Below are positions 8,650 to 17,965 of a stretch of DNA of 54,231 bases, in pieces. This DNA comes from Deltaproteobacteria bacterium (GTDB taxonomy: Bacteria; Desulfobacterota; Desulfobacteria; Desulfobacterales; G020354645), in the NCBI GenBank assembly GCA_020354645.1, contig CP070652.1, positions 2,587,410 to 2,641,640 of the forward strand, in the 5' to 3' direction. The number at the start of each line of letters is the position of its first letter. Positions within the stretch are counted from its first letter, which is position 1. The notes beneath the pieces are model-generated. The model saw only the letters and a list, made by a program, of their open reading frames with translations. It did not search any database and was not told the origin of the DNA. Both the position numbers and the translations under genes were made by a program.

Positions 8650-8909
8650 ATTGGTCCCGGCAATTTTTGGGATATTGATGTTTTTGATTTCGATTTGAGT
8701 TGGTTTCGACATTTCGAAAAAATGGGATTAACCACCAGGTTATAAATATTTTGGATATCAGAGCTTGGAGGTTGAGAAAAAACTTGGTTACGTTGGGGCT
8801 GTATTTTTGAAGGCGAGCAAGAATTACTGATGATTTGTCAGCTCAATCAAATCCCTTTGAGACCAAATTGTGAGGTGTATATCTCGTGCACAAACCAACA
8901 TATTTTCCC

Positions 8910-10193
8910 TTAAAGTGCTATTGAAGGAATTTTCTCTCGCCAGGGCCGAGCTTCCTCCAGTTGTCCGGCCAATCGGTAGAGAGTGGCTTCATCAGCATAG
9001 CGACCGGCGAACTGGACTCCTATCGGCAGGCCCTGTGCATTCCAAAAGAGCGGCACCGACATAGCCGGCAAACCGGTAACATTGTGCAGCCAAGCAAACT
9101 GGTTATGCTCAGAGACGCGCTTCGATAATTCTTCAAATGGCGTGTTGACCGTGTCGAAATAGCCGAGCTTTGGTGGCGGCGCCCCAAGGGTCGGCGTTAG
9201 AATTACATCATATTTAGTAAGGAAGCTCGCCACTGTGCGCGTTGCGCTGTTTATGATCTCCTTTGTATCGGCAAATTGAGCCGCCGAAGCCTTCCAACCA
9301 AGCTGAGCCAGATACCAAGTCCAGGGTTCAAACATATCAGCCGTTACTTTCTGGCCGATGACGCGTCCGATCCTATCGAGCATCGATGCCGTGTGGCCTG
9401 TAACAATTAACCTGGAGGCATTCCTAAGGGGTTCATAGTTGAGCTTCGGGGCCGCTTCCTCAACCGTGTGTCCGAGACTTTCACAGAGTCGGGCAGCATC
9501 CTTCACCGCAGCAATACAGTCGGGATGGGTAACTTCAGCGCTTCCCTTTGTGAAAAGTGCTATTTTAAGTTTTCCCGGATTGGCTTCCACTTCCTTTACG
9601 AATGACCTAACCGGTGCCGGAATGCCATACGGTGCTCCAACTTCCGGGGCCGATGTTGCGTCGAGCAATGCCGCATTGTCGCGCACAGATATGGATAATG
9701 CATGATTAGTGGCAAAGCCTTCCCAAATCTCCCCAGCCTCCGGTCCGGTCGGCATGCGTCCACGGGAGGGTTTCAATCCAAACACGCCGCAGCTGGAGCT
9801 TGGAATGCGGATCGAATCGCCGCCATCACTGCCATGAGCGATAGGCACCATTCTGGCGGCGAGTGCAGCAGCAGATCCACCGCTTGATCCTCCGGTCGAT
9901 CTTTCAGTGTTCCATGGATTGCGAGCAGGGCCGAGTAACACGGATTCTGTGGTAACACTGAGACCAAATTCGGGCGTGTTTGCGCGACCAACACAGACCA
10001 ACCCGGCGCTTTTATAACGCTTGACGAGTTCGTTGTCATAATTGGGCACATAATTGGTCAATAATTTACATCCCATCGTGAGCCGCACACCGGCGTAAGT
10101 CGCTCCCAGATCCTTCAGAAGAAAAGGCACACCCTTGAAAGGGCCGTCCGGCAGCCCTCTGGCAATGGTCCACCACCTGGCCTCTTCATACAT
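8910..10193 (-). CDS. Amidase signature family enzyme, apparently N-terminally truncated
   Basis: 427 residues matching the amidase signature family (hydrolysis of C-N amide bonds by a Ser-cisSer-Lys triad). The Lys sits in FLLKDLG (residue 27), the Gly/Ser-rich signature is [14 protein letters not shown], and the nucleophile region reads [14 protein letters not shown]. The family norm is GGGSIRIP, so the Gly just before the Ser is Asp here, which may harm the oxyanion hole. The same frame continues upstream of the first ATG as [19 protein letters not shown], normal family sequence, until a TAA with no start codon before it. Some 40-50 N-terminal residues are therefore lost. The C-terminus is complete. 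Probably a decaying gene. Confidence 0.75.
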   Translation of the reverse strand: MYEEARWWTIARGLPDGPFKGVPFLLKDLGATYAGVRLTMGCKLLTNYVPNYDNELVKRYKSAGLVCVGRANTPEFGLSVTTESVLLGPARNPWNTERSTGGSSGGSAAALAARMVPIAHGSDGGDSIRIPSSSCGVFGLKPSRGRMPTGPEAGEIWEGFATNHALSISVRDNAALLDATSAPEVGAPYGIPAPVRSFVKEVEANPGKLKIALFTKGSAEVTHPDCIAAVKDAARLCESLGHTVEEAAPKLNYEPLRNASRLIVTGHTASMLDRIGRVIGQKVTADMFEPWTWYLAQLGWKASAAQFADTKEIINSATRTVASFLTKYDVILTPTLGAPPPKLGYFDTVNTPFEELSKRVSEHNQFAWLHNVTGLPAMSVPLFWNAQGLPIGVQFAGRYADEATLYRLAGQLEEARPWREKIPSIAL

Positions 10194-10636
10194 CTTTGTT
10201 ACGACAGCATTCAGCTGTCGAATAAGTTCAATTTTCGCATTTTTATCAAATTCGCATGTTGTAATATCAAGTACTTATAAATGAAAAGAGTGGGTGTTTT
10301 GGGTTTTCTTTCGCTAATTCCGACCTCAGCCTGCGTTTTTTGTTATATTGCGACCCTGTGTTAAAGAAAAGCTAATTTTAGACATCGTGTCAAAAATGAT
10401 TCTGCATCCTATCGTCGGAAGAAAAGCACCGACTCCTAATTTATTTGGTTTTTTCGGCACAAAAACACTTGACAACAATCATTGTGATTGAGCTACAAAG
10501 GGAGATGAAAAAAAGCATAATCGATCCGGACAGAGCTTATACTGATCTTCTTAATGAGACATTGTGGGGTTTCGATAATAAGAAATAAAACCCAATAATA
10601 TCATTTAATTAAGGTTTTATACAAGGATCAGATAAT
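10194..10636. other. Intergenic region
   Basis: The first 60 bp on the minus strand still encode amidase-like sequence without a start (see amidase). The rest has no recognised gene. A 27-codon plus-strand frame at 10505-10588 (starts MKKSIIDPDRAY) has GGGAG almost touching its ATG and is not convincing. TTGACA at about 10470 is a possible -35 box with no good -10. Confidence 0.35.
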
Positions 10637-10849
10637 ATGGGATTTTTAAGAGATAACGGCGGTATTCGCCTTGGTAATGAAAGGCGCACAGCGCCATGTC
10701 CACTTGAAATTCCTGAACGAAGATCGGGCAAGGATCGCAGATGTGTCAATGATCGTAGAAAATCCCAAAAACCAAGAACCAGATGGGCCAAAGAACGAAG
10801 AATGTCATTCAGGGTCTTGTCCACGGGAAGATTCCTGTCCAATTCATGA
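10637..10849 (+). CDS. Arg-rich ERR/DRR-motif mini-protein, second copy
   Basis: A 70-residue basic protein with AAGGAT about 9 nt before its ATG. The core reads IPERRSGKDRRCVNDRRKS, followed by RWAKERRMSFRV. The spacing of the ERR and DRR units resembles the 72-residue protein at 2098-2316, so the two are probably paralogues. No signal peptide or membrane segment is seen. The gene stands alone between an eroded amidase and a minus-strand hypothetical gene. The function is unknown. Confidence 0.55.
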   Translation: MGFLRDNGGIRLGNERRTAPCPLEIPERRSGKDRRCVNDRRKSQKPRTRWAKERRMSFRVLSTGRFLSNS

Positions 10850-10911
10850 GTGTGCCCAGCGTTCGCTTGATAGATGAGGATTGTATAGCCATAATACAGG
10901 CAATTTTTTTA

Positions 10912-11313
10912 TCAGTGAACCAAGCCCCGGTTAAAGGTCTCCTCCCGTATCATGATTTTAAGTCTCTCCTTCCACAATCGGTACAGGTCACTCAAAGCTT
11001 TATCACAATCCAGATCTTTACCCAATTTTTTCAATTGCCCCAGACAATAACCGAGCTCCAGAGAAAGTGAAATTGAGACCGGAATGGCCCAACCCTGCCC
11101 GATTTCCAACGGCGAACGGCCTTTCTCCACCTCTTCCAGATATGCCTTTTTATCGAACTGCGAGCCTAATAGCTGAAAAACCTTTGTCGTGATTGCATCT
11201 AGCATGGCTTCATAATAATCGGGATTTTCTATATCAATGGTGACCTCATCGCTTATAAGTGTAATTCCAGATTTCATCAATTTATCCGGCTTAGGGTTCA
11301 TTTTTACATACAT
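10912..11313 (-). CDS. Hypothetical protein, 133 residues
   Basis: A soluble, mixed-charge protein beginning MYVKMNPKPDKLMKSG with balanced composition and helical stretches (YYEAMLDAITTKVFQLLG, then ELGYCLGQLKKLGKDL). I do not recognise the family. An internal ATG at codon 5 is an alternative start; neither has a strong ribosome site. Its composition makes it more credible than the overlapping plus-strand frames. It faces the Arg-rich mini-protein gene convergently. Confidence 0.6.
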   Translation of the reverse strand: MYVKMNPKPDKLMKSGITLISDEVTIDIENPDYYEAMLDAITTKVFQLLGSQFDKKAYLEEVEKGRSPLEIGQGWAIPVSISLSLELGYCLGQLKKLGKDLDCDKALSDLYRLWKERLKIMIREETFNRGLVH

Positions 11314-11605
11314 AGTTTAAACGGATTCTCCCAAATACACAATATTTACTTTTCATGATTAAAATTAAAAAAAGGCGAATAATTCTCGTTCTGCGGTTAA
11401 ACGGATACATTTGATAAGGATATGATTATATTTTAAGTTGTAGCTTTGATTGTTTATAGATGATAACTTGATTCAATTCTGATAAATTGAAGTTGCCTGA
11501 GCCTTTATGAAAGGCCTTTTCCGGAATAGTATGCTGCCGACCGGGCAGCCTGAAACTATTAATCAAAATATTTACTCGTTGAATTGAAATAATGAGGAGG
11601 TTGAA

Positions 11606-11935
11606 ATGGCAGTTTCGGTAATGATTAAGCGAAAGGTCAAGCCCGGGGAACAGGCTCGAAAACTGATCCCAATGATATTACAGCTGCGGGCGCTTGCCAC
11701 CTATCAACCGGGCTATATTTCGGGGGAAACCCTAAGAAATGTTTCGCACCCGGAAGAGTGCTTGGTCATAAGTACCTGGGAATCTCTTCAGGATTGGGAA
11801 AAATGGCACCATAGCAAACAAAGAACGACTATCAACAGCCGAATAGAATCATTAACCGGAGAGTCAACCGATTATAATATCTACGAACCCATGGTTGGCC
11901 GGACATTCCAGGAAACCGCGCCCCAAAAGGAGTAA
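11606..11935 (+). CDS. Antibiotic biosynthesis monooxygenase (ABM) domain protein
   Basis: A 109-residue protein with the ABM ferredoxin-like fold pattern: an N-terminal strand VSVMIKRKVKPG, a helix, YQPGYISGETLRN, then CLVISTWESLQDWEKWHHS, where the Trp-rich helix is diagnostic. Members are small cofactor-less quinol monooxygenases or heme-degrading proteins acting as dimers; which applies cannot be read here. AGGAGG sits 6-7 nt before the ATG. It is a single gene with no obvious operon partner. Confidence 0.8.
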   Translation: MAVSVMIKRKVKPGEQARKLIPMILQLRALATYQPGYISGETLRNVSHPEECLVISTWESLQDWEKWHHSKQRTTINSRIESLTGESTDYNIYEPMVGRTFQETAPQKE

Positions 11936-12268
11936 ATCCGATCGGGGCAACTTTCACTCAAGATTCTGGAAGTATTGAGCAACGAAATAAATAGGTAAAG
12001 CTTTACACAATAAATCTGACATTTTTTCCATAAAAATCGGCAAAAAATTGGCTTATGCCTTGATGGTGATCTTTATAACTATCTGAAATTTAATAAAATA
12101 TAATTATTAAGGTTTTTTGCACGTTTTTTGCATCCATTAATAGCCGGAAAAAGCAGCCGACTTTTCCGCAACATTTTCTACCTTTTCCTTCTTTCACGGG
12201 GTGGTTCACTAGTGAGCCACCCTTTCATATCTCTTTTTGAATTTTGGCATGGAAGCCGATTGCCTAAA
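11936..12268. other. Convergent intergenic region with an inverted repeat
   Basis: No gene is seen. GGGTGGTTCA (12199-12208) and TGAGCCACCC (12213-12222) pair over 10 bp with one G-T wobble around a four-base loop. A T-rich stretch follows on the plus strand, so it may end the ABM transcript. For the minus-strand protease gene it lies just downstream but lacks a T tract. Confidence 0.4.
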
Positions 12269-13807
12269 TTATTGCAAATCGGCCGATCTGTCTGCCGGAA
12301 CGCTATAGGTCCTCAAAATTTTAGCTTGCCCCGCCTCAGCCAATTTTTGTTCCAGTACGATTTTTAAACCCTGGCGACTTTCAAAAACAACATAGGCAGA
12401 GTCTCTATCCTCCTCGACAATCCGGATCAGCTCCCGAAGGTTGTGAATTTTGACACCATTGACCTTGGCAATTTGTATGTCATTCAGAGCGTGATAACCA
12501 CTGTTGACTTCAGCCGGAAGTGCTTTCGACAAAACAACCACTTCTTCTTCTTCTACAGTCGGCCGACCGTGTTGAAAAAGTGCAACAAGATGCCGAGGGG
12601 CATTACTGTACCAGTCCCTACCCCAGGCCATAAGGTAGTTCTGGGTCAGTGGGATAAAAATTAAACCGCCGTATATGTAATAGGTCGGTCGAACATCATA
12701 GCGCTCTCGGGGCACGAGATCACTAAACCCTGCGGGTTTATCTAATAATATCCGAACTCTATGTTCTCGGCCATCTCGCAGTACGGTTAGTTCAAGCGTT
12801 TCACCGATCTGATGCAGCTGGGTATAATAATCTGCGCTGGTACGTTCCTTCGGCCTGAACTCTGCGGTGCCATCGTCTGCGATGTCATGTCCGTCAATCG
12901 CAAGAATAACATCACCAGGACGAACTTTTCCTTCAGCTGCAGATCCCGGCAGAACGGCAACAACCAGCGTGCCGGTTTGTTTCTTGCTTAAACCGTACAT
13001 TTTTCGCATACTATCATTTTCCATGGATTGCACAACGATACCATCTTCCGGAAATCCGTCATGTCGTCCGTCCTTGAGATCAGTTAAGAAATGTTTCACG
13101 ATCGGCATGGGTACCATGTAACCGATATTTTCAGATTGCTCCAAAAATTGCATGACCACGCCACTGATCGAATCGCCTGTCAGAACCGGCCCGCCGCTAT
13201 TTCCGGAATTTATGGCAGCGTCGATCTGGACAGCCAGCAAAGCTCGCGAACTATGGGCATAGATATCATGTTCGATCCTGGAAACTACGCCCTTGGTAAT
13301 GCTCAGGGTGTCGCCACCTTCAGGGAATCCATAAACATAGACTTCCTGCTGAATTTCAGGCAACACGCCGAAGGCCAGCGGTTTTATGCCCTTGTAAAAA
13401 GACGGATCGTCAACTGTCAGCAGCGCCAGATCGGCGGTGTGGGAAACTGCAATAATTCTGGCCTTGAACTTTTTCGGTGCGCCATAGCGGCGAACCTGCA
13501 CAAAGCTTTGATCACTGATTACATGGGCGTTGGTCAGGATGCGGTTGCCTTCGATCACGCATCCAGAGCCGCTGGCGGAGGTTGAGCGATTCATCGACCA
13601 GGGATCATAGTAATAAGGTTCTGTTTGAACCGCATAAATTTTAACCATAGCATCACGCACGTGCTGTTTTGCCAGTGCAATATCGGAAAATCCTGAAATG
13701 AACAAAATCCCACTCAAAATAGATCCGAAGAGACCCATGGGGCTGAAAGCTATTGTTACATGCGATATCAAATTGTTAATATGCCTTTCCCCGATATTGT
13801 GTTTCAT
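12269..13807 (-). CDS. HtrA/DegP-like periplasmic serine protease with PDZ domains
   Basis: 512 residues from the ATG at 13807, chosen because GGGAGGGAG lies 5 nt upstream. An N-terminal hydrophobic segment (about residues 20-46, ending IALAK) is a signal peptide or anchor. The trypsin-like triad is visible: His95 in LTNAHV, Asp126 in TADLALL, Ser204 in GNSGGPV. A PDZ domain follows (about 235-350, with VLPGSAAEGKVRPGDVILAIDG). A second PDZ-like region lies near the C-terminus (HALNDIQIAKVNGVKI). The long linker between them, with aromatic-rich YYIYGGLIFIPL, resembles the large Deg proteins of plants and some bacteria. Role: periplasmic protein quality control. Substrates are unknown. Confidence 0.85.
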   Translation of the reverse strand: MKHNIGERHINNLISHVTIAFSPMGLFGSILSGILFISGFSDIALAKQHVRDAMVKIYAVQTEPYYYDPWSMNRSTSASGSGCVIEGNRILTNAHVISDQSFVQVRRYGAPKKFKARIIAVSHTADLALLTVDDPSFYKGIKPLAFGVLPEIQQEVYVYGFPEGGDTLSITKGVVSRIEHDIYAHSSRALLAVQIDAAINSGNSGGPVLTGDSISGVVMQFLEQSENIGYMVPMPIVKHFLTDLKDGRHDGFPEDGIVVQSMENDSMRKMYGLSKKQTGTLVVAVLPGSAAEGKVRPGDVILAIDGHDIADDGTAEFRPKERTSADYYTQLHQIGETLELTVLRDGREHRVRILLDKPAGFSDLVPRERYDVRPTYYIYGGLIFIPLTQNYLMAWGRDWYSNAPRHLVALFQHGRPTVEEEEVVVLSKALPAEVNSGYHALNDIQIAKVNGVKIHNLRELIRIVEEDRDSAYVVFESRQGLKIVLEQKLAEAGQAKILRTYSVPADRSADLQ

Positions 13808-14017
13808 ATTTTCTCCCTCCCCCCCTGCGATGGGAAAATTTTTTGTCTGATATTCTGCCAAATGTCGTCATTGAATTTTGAGCGACTGTATCACCTTCCA
13901 AACAGCCCTGTAATTGGATTGTAAAAAATTTTGCGTATACAACCGAAAGTCGATATATTATAATATTAATTGGTTCTCCTTGGAACAATTTATCACCATA
14001 GCGTAACAATTTTAATA

Positions 14018-14728
14018 ATGAATGAAGAGTATAGAGATAATACCCGCTTTGACCATGAAGCCGCAATCCTCATCGATAATTATCCTTCCGGATCTTATCA
14101 TCATGCCAAAATGTTTAACTACAGTGAAGGCGGCATGTATTTTGAGTCCAATGTTCCTTTCAAGCGGGGATCCATAATTATCTTTGGCATCGAAAATTCA
14201 CCTTTTGAAAATTGCCCCGGTGTTTACAGGGCCATAGTAAAGTGGTGCAAAAAATTACCCAATAAATCCTCTATTTATTATTATGGTATCGGTGCGGAGT
14301 TCTTTAAGCCAAACCGCATAGCGCCAAAAACTTCTCGTAAAATACCTCCTAAAAGATACCCTCCAGCTGATGCTCGCGTTTCTTCTAAAAGAGTGGCAAA
14401 AAAATCAATACTTGATAAAACAACCACCGAAACCGAATTCAAACCACCTGGCAGAAGAAGGGTTCAATATTCAAGAAAACATCCGAGAAAGCCTTTCACT
14501 AAAAACATACACTATGCCGCGAACAAACAGTTTTACGAGGGTTTGGTAAAAGATATCAGCCGGGGCGGAATGTTTATTAAATCCAATGATAAATTTCCGG
14601 TCGGGCAAGAACTTACCCTGGCGATTCCATCTGCCAGCAAGCTTAAGAGCCTCAAACTCAGAGGCGAGGTGGTCAGGATAGACAAAGAGGGCTTCGGCGT
14701 GAAATTCAAGAGTATGTTAAAACGCTAG
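14018..14728 (+). CDS. Tandem PilZ-domain protein
   Basis: 236 residues with two PilZ domains joined by a basic linker. Domain 1 has RDNTR (residues 6-10) and NYSEGG (34-39); domain 2 has RKHPR (153-157) and DISRGG (179-184). Both therefore keep the RxxxR and (D/N)xSxxG elements of c-di-GMP binding. The linker (about 98-150) is Lys/Arg/Pro-rich and probably disordered. I use the ATG at 14018; an in-frame TTG at 13970 is possible, but neither has a clear ribosome site. It is divergent from the HtrA-like gene. With the PilZ protein at 1362 it implies c-di-GMP signalling in this organism. Confidence 0.8.
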   Translation: MNEEYRDNTRFDHEAAILIDNYPSGSYHHAKMFNYSEGGMYFESNVPFKRGSIIIFGIENSPFENCPGVYRAIVKWCKKLPNKSSIYYYGIGAEFFKPNRIAPKTSRKIPPKRYPPADARVSSKRVAKKSILDKTTTETEFKPPGRRRVQYSRKHPRKPFTKNIHYAANKQFYEGLVKDISRGGMFIKSNDKFPVGQELTLAIPSASKLKSLKLRGEVVRIDKEGFGVKFKSMLKR

Positions 14729-14883
14729 ATATTCTTTGCCCTGCCATAAGGTTGCACTACCCGTTTCAATAAATATCATGCCGATCAGCCAAAACCTGTG
14801 TACAAAACCAAGATGTCTACAGTAGTTGTGAGTTTTATGTTCGCTAAAGAACTCATAACAGACTTGCAATAGGAGATTTCAAT

Positions 14884-15219
14884 ATGTCAAAAGTTTTATT
14901 TACCATTTTTATCATTAACATACTGGCTTTGCCAATTGTGGCCCAGGAACGCCAAACGACGAATAGCGTTTGGGTATCTGCGCTGAACCAGCAACTCGGA
15001 ATTAAGCCCGAACCGGAGCCCAGCGACGGTGAAGTCGTTCGTTTTGTGTCAGCGACAGTCATTAACTTCGAGAAGCTTTTTGCTTTGGGTCTCTATGGGG
15101 TTAAAAACGGCGATAAAATAAAACTGATTAACCTGGGTAACAATCAGTGGAGAATCAAACATTATGCAACCGGTTTAGCGATTATACTGACGATAAATCC
15201 GCCGAAAAGTGATCCGTAA
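14884..15219 (+). CDS. Small secreted protein of unknown function
   Basis: 111 residues. Residues 1-20 (KVLFTIFIINILALPIVAQ) are a signal peptide with probable cleavage after IVA. The mature part is short, with two strand-rich stretches (VVRFVSATVINFEKL and GDKIKLINLGNNQWRIKHY). AGGAG lies about 8 nt before the ATG. I do not recognise the family. It lies 247 bp before the OstA-like gene on the same strand and might share its transcript. Confidence 0.6.
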   Translation: MSKVLFTIFIINILALPIVAQERQTTNSVWVSALNQQLGIKPEPEPSDGEVVRFVSATVINFEKLFALGLYGVKNGDKIKLINLGNNQWRIKHYATGLAIILTINPPKSDP

Positions 15220-15466
15220 AAATGTGCCCTGATCCTCCCAAAAGAATGGGGCCTCTTGTTTCATTATCGATAAAAACCGGAATATTAAAACATAGCCTCT
15301 TGGCAAATAAAACCAGCCCTGCTATGATCATTTCCTTGTGGGTGGAACAAGTAAAACAAAGGACCTGCAGAAATTTTAATAGTAATTCACATATCCCCGC
15401 TTGGTCACCACCGGAAAAACTCAAGGTATGTGAAAATCACCGGTTTAACTTTTCAGATATCACCTC

Positions 15467-16057
15467 ATGAAGATTAAACTTTTGTGTCGCCGAAAAATTG
15501 TTTGGTATGCTTTTATGGTTGGTGTTGTTCTCGTGCAGGTAATAATCATTTTAGGGCATGCCGCGGAAACTGTTTCAACTGATAAGAGGCCGCAAAGTGG
15601 ACAAAAGATCCAAATTACAGCAGATGAATTGATAAGTAGCGGTCAGGACAATTACGCTGAATTTATTGGAAATGTTGAGGTCATCCAGGGCACTTTTTTG
15701 ATCAAATCCGACAGGCTCAGAATTTATTACAAAAGTTTCAAGGTTGATTCAAAAACTCCCTCAATGGGTGAAGAATCGATAGAAAAAATAATTGCATACG
15801 GAAACGTTAGAATTTGGTCCGATGATCGCAGAGCCGAAGCAGATCAAGCAGAATATTCCCTGGCGGATATGGTTCTTGTTTTATCCGGTGATAACTCAAC
15901 GGTCACAAGCGGAAAAAATTCCGTAACCGGCTCTAAGATAACACTTTGTCGAAGGGACGGGCGAATTAAGGTGGAGGGCAGTAGCGGCAAGCGAGTAAAA
16001 GCAATTTTTTACCAGGGTGAAAAAGCCGAATCGGAAAGTGCTGGAGAAAAACCATAA
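15467..16057 (+). CDS. OstA/LptA-like periplasmic protein
   Basis: 196 residues: an N-terminal membrane/signal segment (about 11-30) and an OstA (LptA) domain recognised by IQITADELIS, AEFIGNVEVIQGTFLIKSDRL and IIAYGNVRIWSDDRRAEADQAEYS. LptA forms the beta-jellyroll bridge that carries lipopolysaccharide across the periplasm. In most genomes lptA sits with lptC, lptB and rpoN; here none of these is adjacent, so this may be an extra OstA paralogue instead of the essential LptA. The start has no clear ribosome site; a dubious 82-codon frame just upstream would overlap it by four bases. Confidence 0.78.
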   Translation: MKIKLLCRRKIVWYAFMVGVVLVQVIIILGHAAETVSTDKRPQSGQKIQITADELISSGQDNYAEFIGNVEVIQGTFLIKSDRLRIYYKSFKVDSKTPSMGEESIEKIIAYGNVRIWSDDRRAEADQAEYSLADMVLVLSGDNSTVTSGKNSVTGSKITLCRRDGRIKVEGSSGKRVKAIFYQGEKAESESAGEKP

Positions 16058-16204
16058 CCGGCTATCCGCTATCCCTTCTTATTAAAACAGCTGGCAAAAA
16101 GACAGCCACACGTTAGCCGCCCTATCAACCGATTGAATCTGCCAATATTGATCGTTTCAAAACCAAAAAAAGGATGTACACCGCCGACGAAAAAAATGCT
16201 CCCA

Positions 16205-16672
16205 TCATCCCCCCGATGTCTGCGGAAAAGCGGTATTGGCATATAAATACTCCATCTTCTCTTTGTGTTTCAACTCTTCGTTGGCAATTTTCAGCAACAT
16301 TGCATGGGTATCACCTTCCGAGTGCATTCGTGCCATTTCAGTGTAGAAATTGTACGATCTAAGTTCCCGGTGAGCGGCAACCAAAAATACGTCCTCAGGT
16401 TTCATTGACTTTTCGATGTCCGGTTGCTTCTGATGTTCGGCCATCCTGTAGTAGACGACCTCATTGATGCGCAGGGTGTCTTGATCAAAATCGCCGTCGC
16501 GGTAACTCACAAGAAACTTCTTATGTTTTAGCTCTTCTCCTGCGATCCACTCAAGTGCTTCCTTAACACCGGTGTCTTCAACCTTGTCGTATAAACCCAT
16601 GTAAAACGCATAAGCTTGCTCCTCGCGTTCTATGGCAACATTAATTAAATCGGTAAGTCTTGGATCCGGCAT
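16205..16672 (-). CDS. Ferritin-like diiron protein (rubrerythrin-type)
   Basis: 155 residues with the four-helix ferritin-like pattern: iron-ligand candidates in REEQAYAFY (helix 1), EELKHKKF (helix 2), RELRSYNFY (helix 3) and EELKHKEKM (helix 4), giving two E...EExxH repeats. There is no rubredoxin Cys4 domain, so it is the erythrin core only. Known relatives reduce peroxide or oxidise iron under oxidative stress in anaerobes. A strong AAGGAGGGC lies upstream of the ATG. It is a single gene; control by the PerR-like regulator at 3998 is conceivable, but no operator was recognised. Confidence 0.85.
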   Translation of the reverse strand: MPDPRLTDLINVAIEREEQAYAFYMGLYDKVEDTGVKEALEWIAGEELKHKKFLVSYRDGDFDQDTLRINEVVYYRMAEHQKQPDIEKSMKPEDVFLVAAHRELRSYNFYTEMARMHSEGDTHAMLLKIANEELKHKEKMEYLYANTAFPQTSGG

Positions 16673-16780
16673 TATAAGCCCTCCTTCTGATTTTCACTAA
16701 ATTTTGATCTGAATCCGTATATTAATTGTTCGATATAAACATATTTAACAAATAGGGGCCCGTCAACCCATTCAAAAACC

Positions 16781-16814
16781 GCAAGGCGGATGCCTTATCG
16801 CGCACCCGCCTTGC
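16781..16814 (-). terminator. Probable terminator of the coiled-coil lipoprotein gene
   Basis: GCAAGGCGG (16781-16789) pairs perfectly with CCGCCTTGC (16806-16814), extended by three more pairs after one mismatch. On the minus strand it is followed by GGTTTTTG. It lies about 210 bp after the stop of the lipoprotein gene. The remaining gap from 16673 to 17023 has no gene that I can see. Confidence 0.55.
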
Positions 16815-17023
16815 AGTTGATATGACCTGGCCGATAATAAAAGACAGAGAGTAAAAAAATACTCAAGCCGAATTGAAGACCCTGCAGCCCCGTTGAAACA
16901 GGATATCCGCTGTGCCCCGCACGCTGTCAGGGATAGGCAATGCGGTGTTCAACAGGGTTGGCTGTTTCGGTCCGGTTCTGATAAACCCCTTGATCCTTGC
17001 AATAAAGTTATAGGATTTCTGTA

Positions 17024-17554
17024 CTATTTTGAGAGCTTGCTTTCGAGGCTACCTATTTTTTTACTCAGTTTCTTAATTTTCACCGTGGTCGTGTCCAGTG
17101 ACGCTTTTGCCTGGATCTTGGTTTGCTCAATTTTGAGCTGTTTGGATTTCAAATTTGCGATGGTCTTAATGTTGGTTTCCTTATCGCCCAAACCGGCAGC
17201 GTCGATCGCTTCCCATTGTTTGAGATCGACCTTCACCTCGGCTCCCATTTGATGGGCTTCGGCTACCTGCAGCTCATAATCGGAATATTTCTTCTGCAAC
17301 ATTGATCGCTCTTTTTTCAGTTCGGCAATTTCCACCTTTTTTCTGGCCGTGTTCACATCGGCTTTGGCCGATTTCAGGTCGAATTCGGCCTCTTTGACAT
17401 CCGCCTTCATGGACGCCGGCACCTTGGCATAAAGGCTCTGGTCGGAAGTCGGGGCATCGCTTTTGGTAAGCTTGGGTATCGGGGTTGATTTACATCCTAC
17501 CGCTAGGGACAAGGCCAGCAGAAGCGCTAGGTTTAAATACAAAAGCCTTTTCAT
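17024..17554 (-). CDS. Coiled-coil lipoprotein
   Basis: 176 residues. The signal peptide ends in the lipobox LAVGC (Cys21), so it is a lipid-anchored protein facing the periplasm or outer membrane. From about residue 50 on it is almost entirely Lys/Glu/Ala-rich heptads (DVNTARKKVEIAELKKER, and IKKLSKKIGSLESKL at the end), that is, one or two long coiled-coil hairpins. No enzyme motif is seen. AAAGGAGG lies 8 nt before the ATG. The role is probably structural in the envelope, comparable to Lpp- or YiaD-type spacers, but this is inference. Confidence 0.75.
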   Translation of the reverse strand: MKRLLYLNLALLLALSLAVGCKSTPIPKLTKSDAPTSDQSLYAKVPASMKADVKEAEFDLKSAKADVNTARKKVEIAELKKERSMLQKKYSDYELQVAEAHQMGAEVKVDLKQWEAIDAAGLGDKETNIKTIANLKSKQLKIEQTKIQAKASLDTTTVKIKKLSKKIGSLESKLSK

Positions 17555-17631
17555 GATGTTTAACCTCCTTTGTTATTTGGATGATGAACTATACTTTCGA
17601 TAAATCGCGCACCTTGTTTTGGTGACGCTAT

Positions 17632-17907
17632 TTATAACCGCTTTTTGACGGCTTTCAGGTAGCGCAGCCGCTTATATTTGAAGACAAGCTCGACCCACTC
17701 CCCAAACAGCGAAACGAGGCCGTCTTCGGGTTTTGGTCCCGCTTCGGTTATCCGTTTTTCAAGCTCGGCAAGCGCAACCGCCAGATCCTGCCTGTGCGGC
17801 TTATGTTTCAAAAGACGTCTGTAAATTTCGGCCGCTTTTTCGTAATGCCCCTGGTCGGCGAAGACTTTTGCCATCGTCGCGGTTTGAAAATCGAGGTCTG
17901 CAGCCAT
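17632..17907 (-). CDS. TPR-like protein downstream of ftsB
   Basis: 91 residues with one clear tetratricopeptide-like helix pair: KVFADQGHYEKAAEIYRRLL followed by LAVALAELEKRI, then a hydrophobic segment (VSLFGEWVELVF) and a basic tail. It lies 58 bp after ftsB on the same strand and is probably the last gene of the murJ-ftsB operon. It could mediate protein contacts at the division site; this is inference from position only. Confidence 0.65.
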   Translation of the reverse strand: MAADLDFQTATMAKVFADQGHYEKAAEIYRRLLKHKPHRQDLAVALAELEKRITEAGPKPEDGLVSLFGEWVELVFKYKRLRYLKAVKKRL

Positions 17908-17965
17908 TTTTCACCAGTTTTCTATTGGCTTAACCGCCAGCAATCCCTGATCGGGCAGAAAGAAA

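Noticed and set aside
15222..15470. 82-codon plus-strand frame overlapping the OstA-like start by four bases
   Set aside because: The overlap is suggestive, but there is no ribosome site and the residue pattern is unlike a protein; kept out of the gene list.
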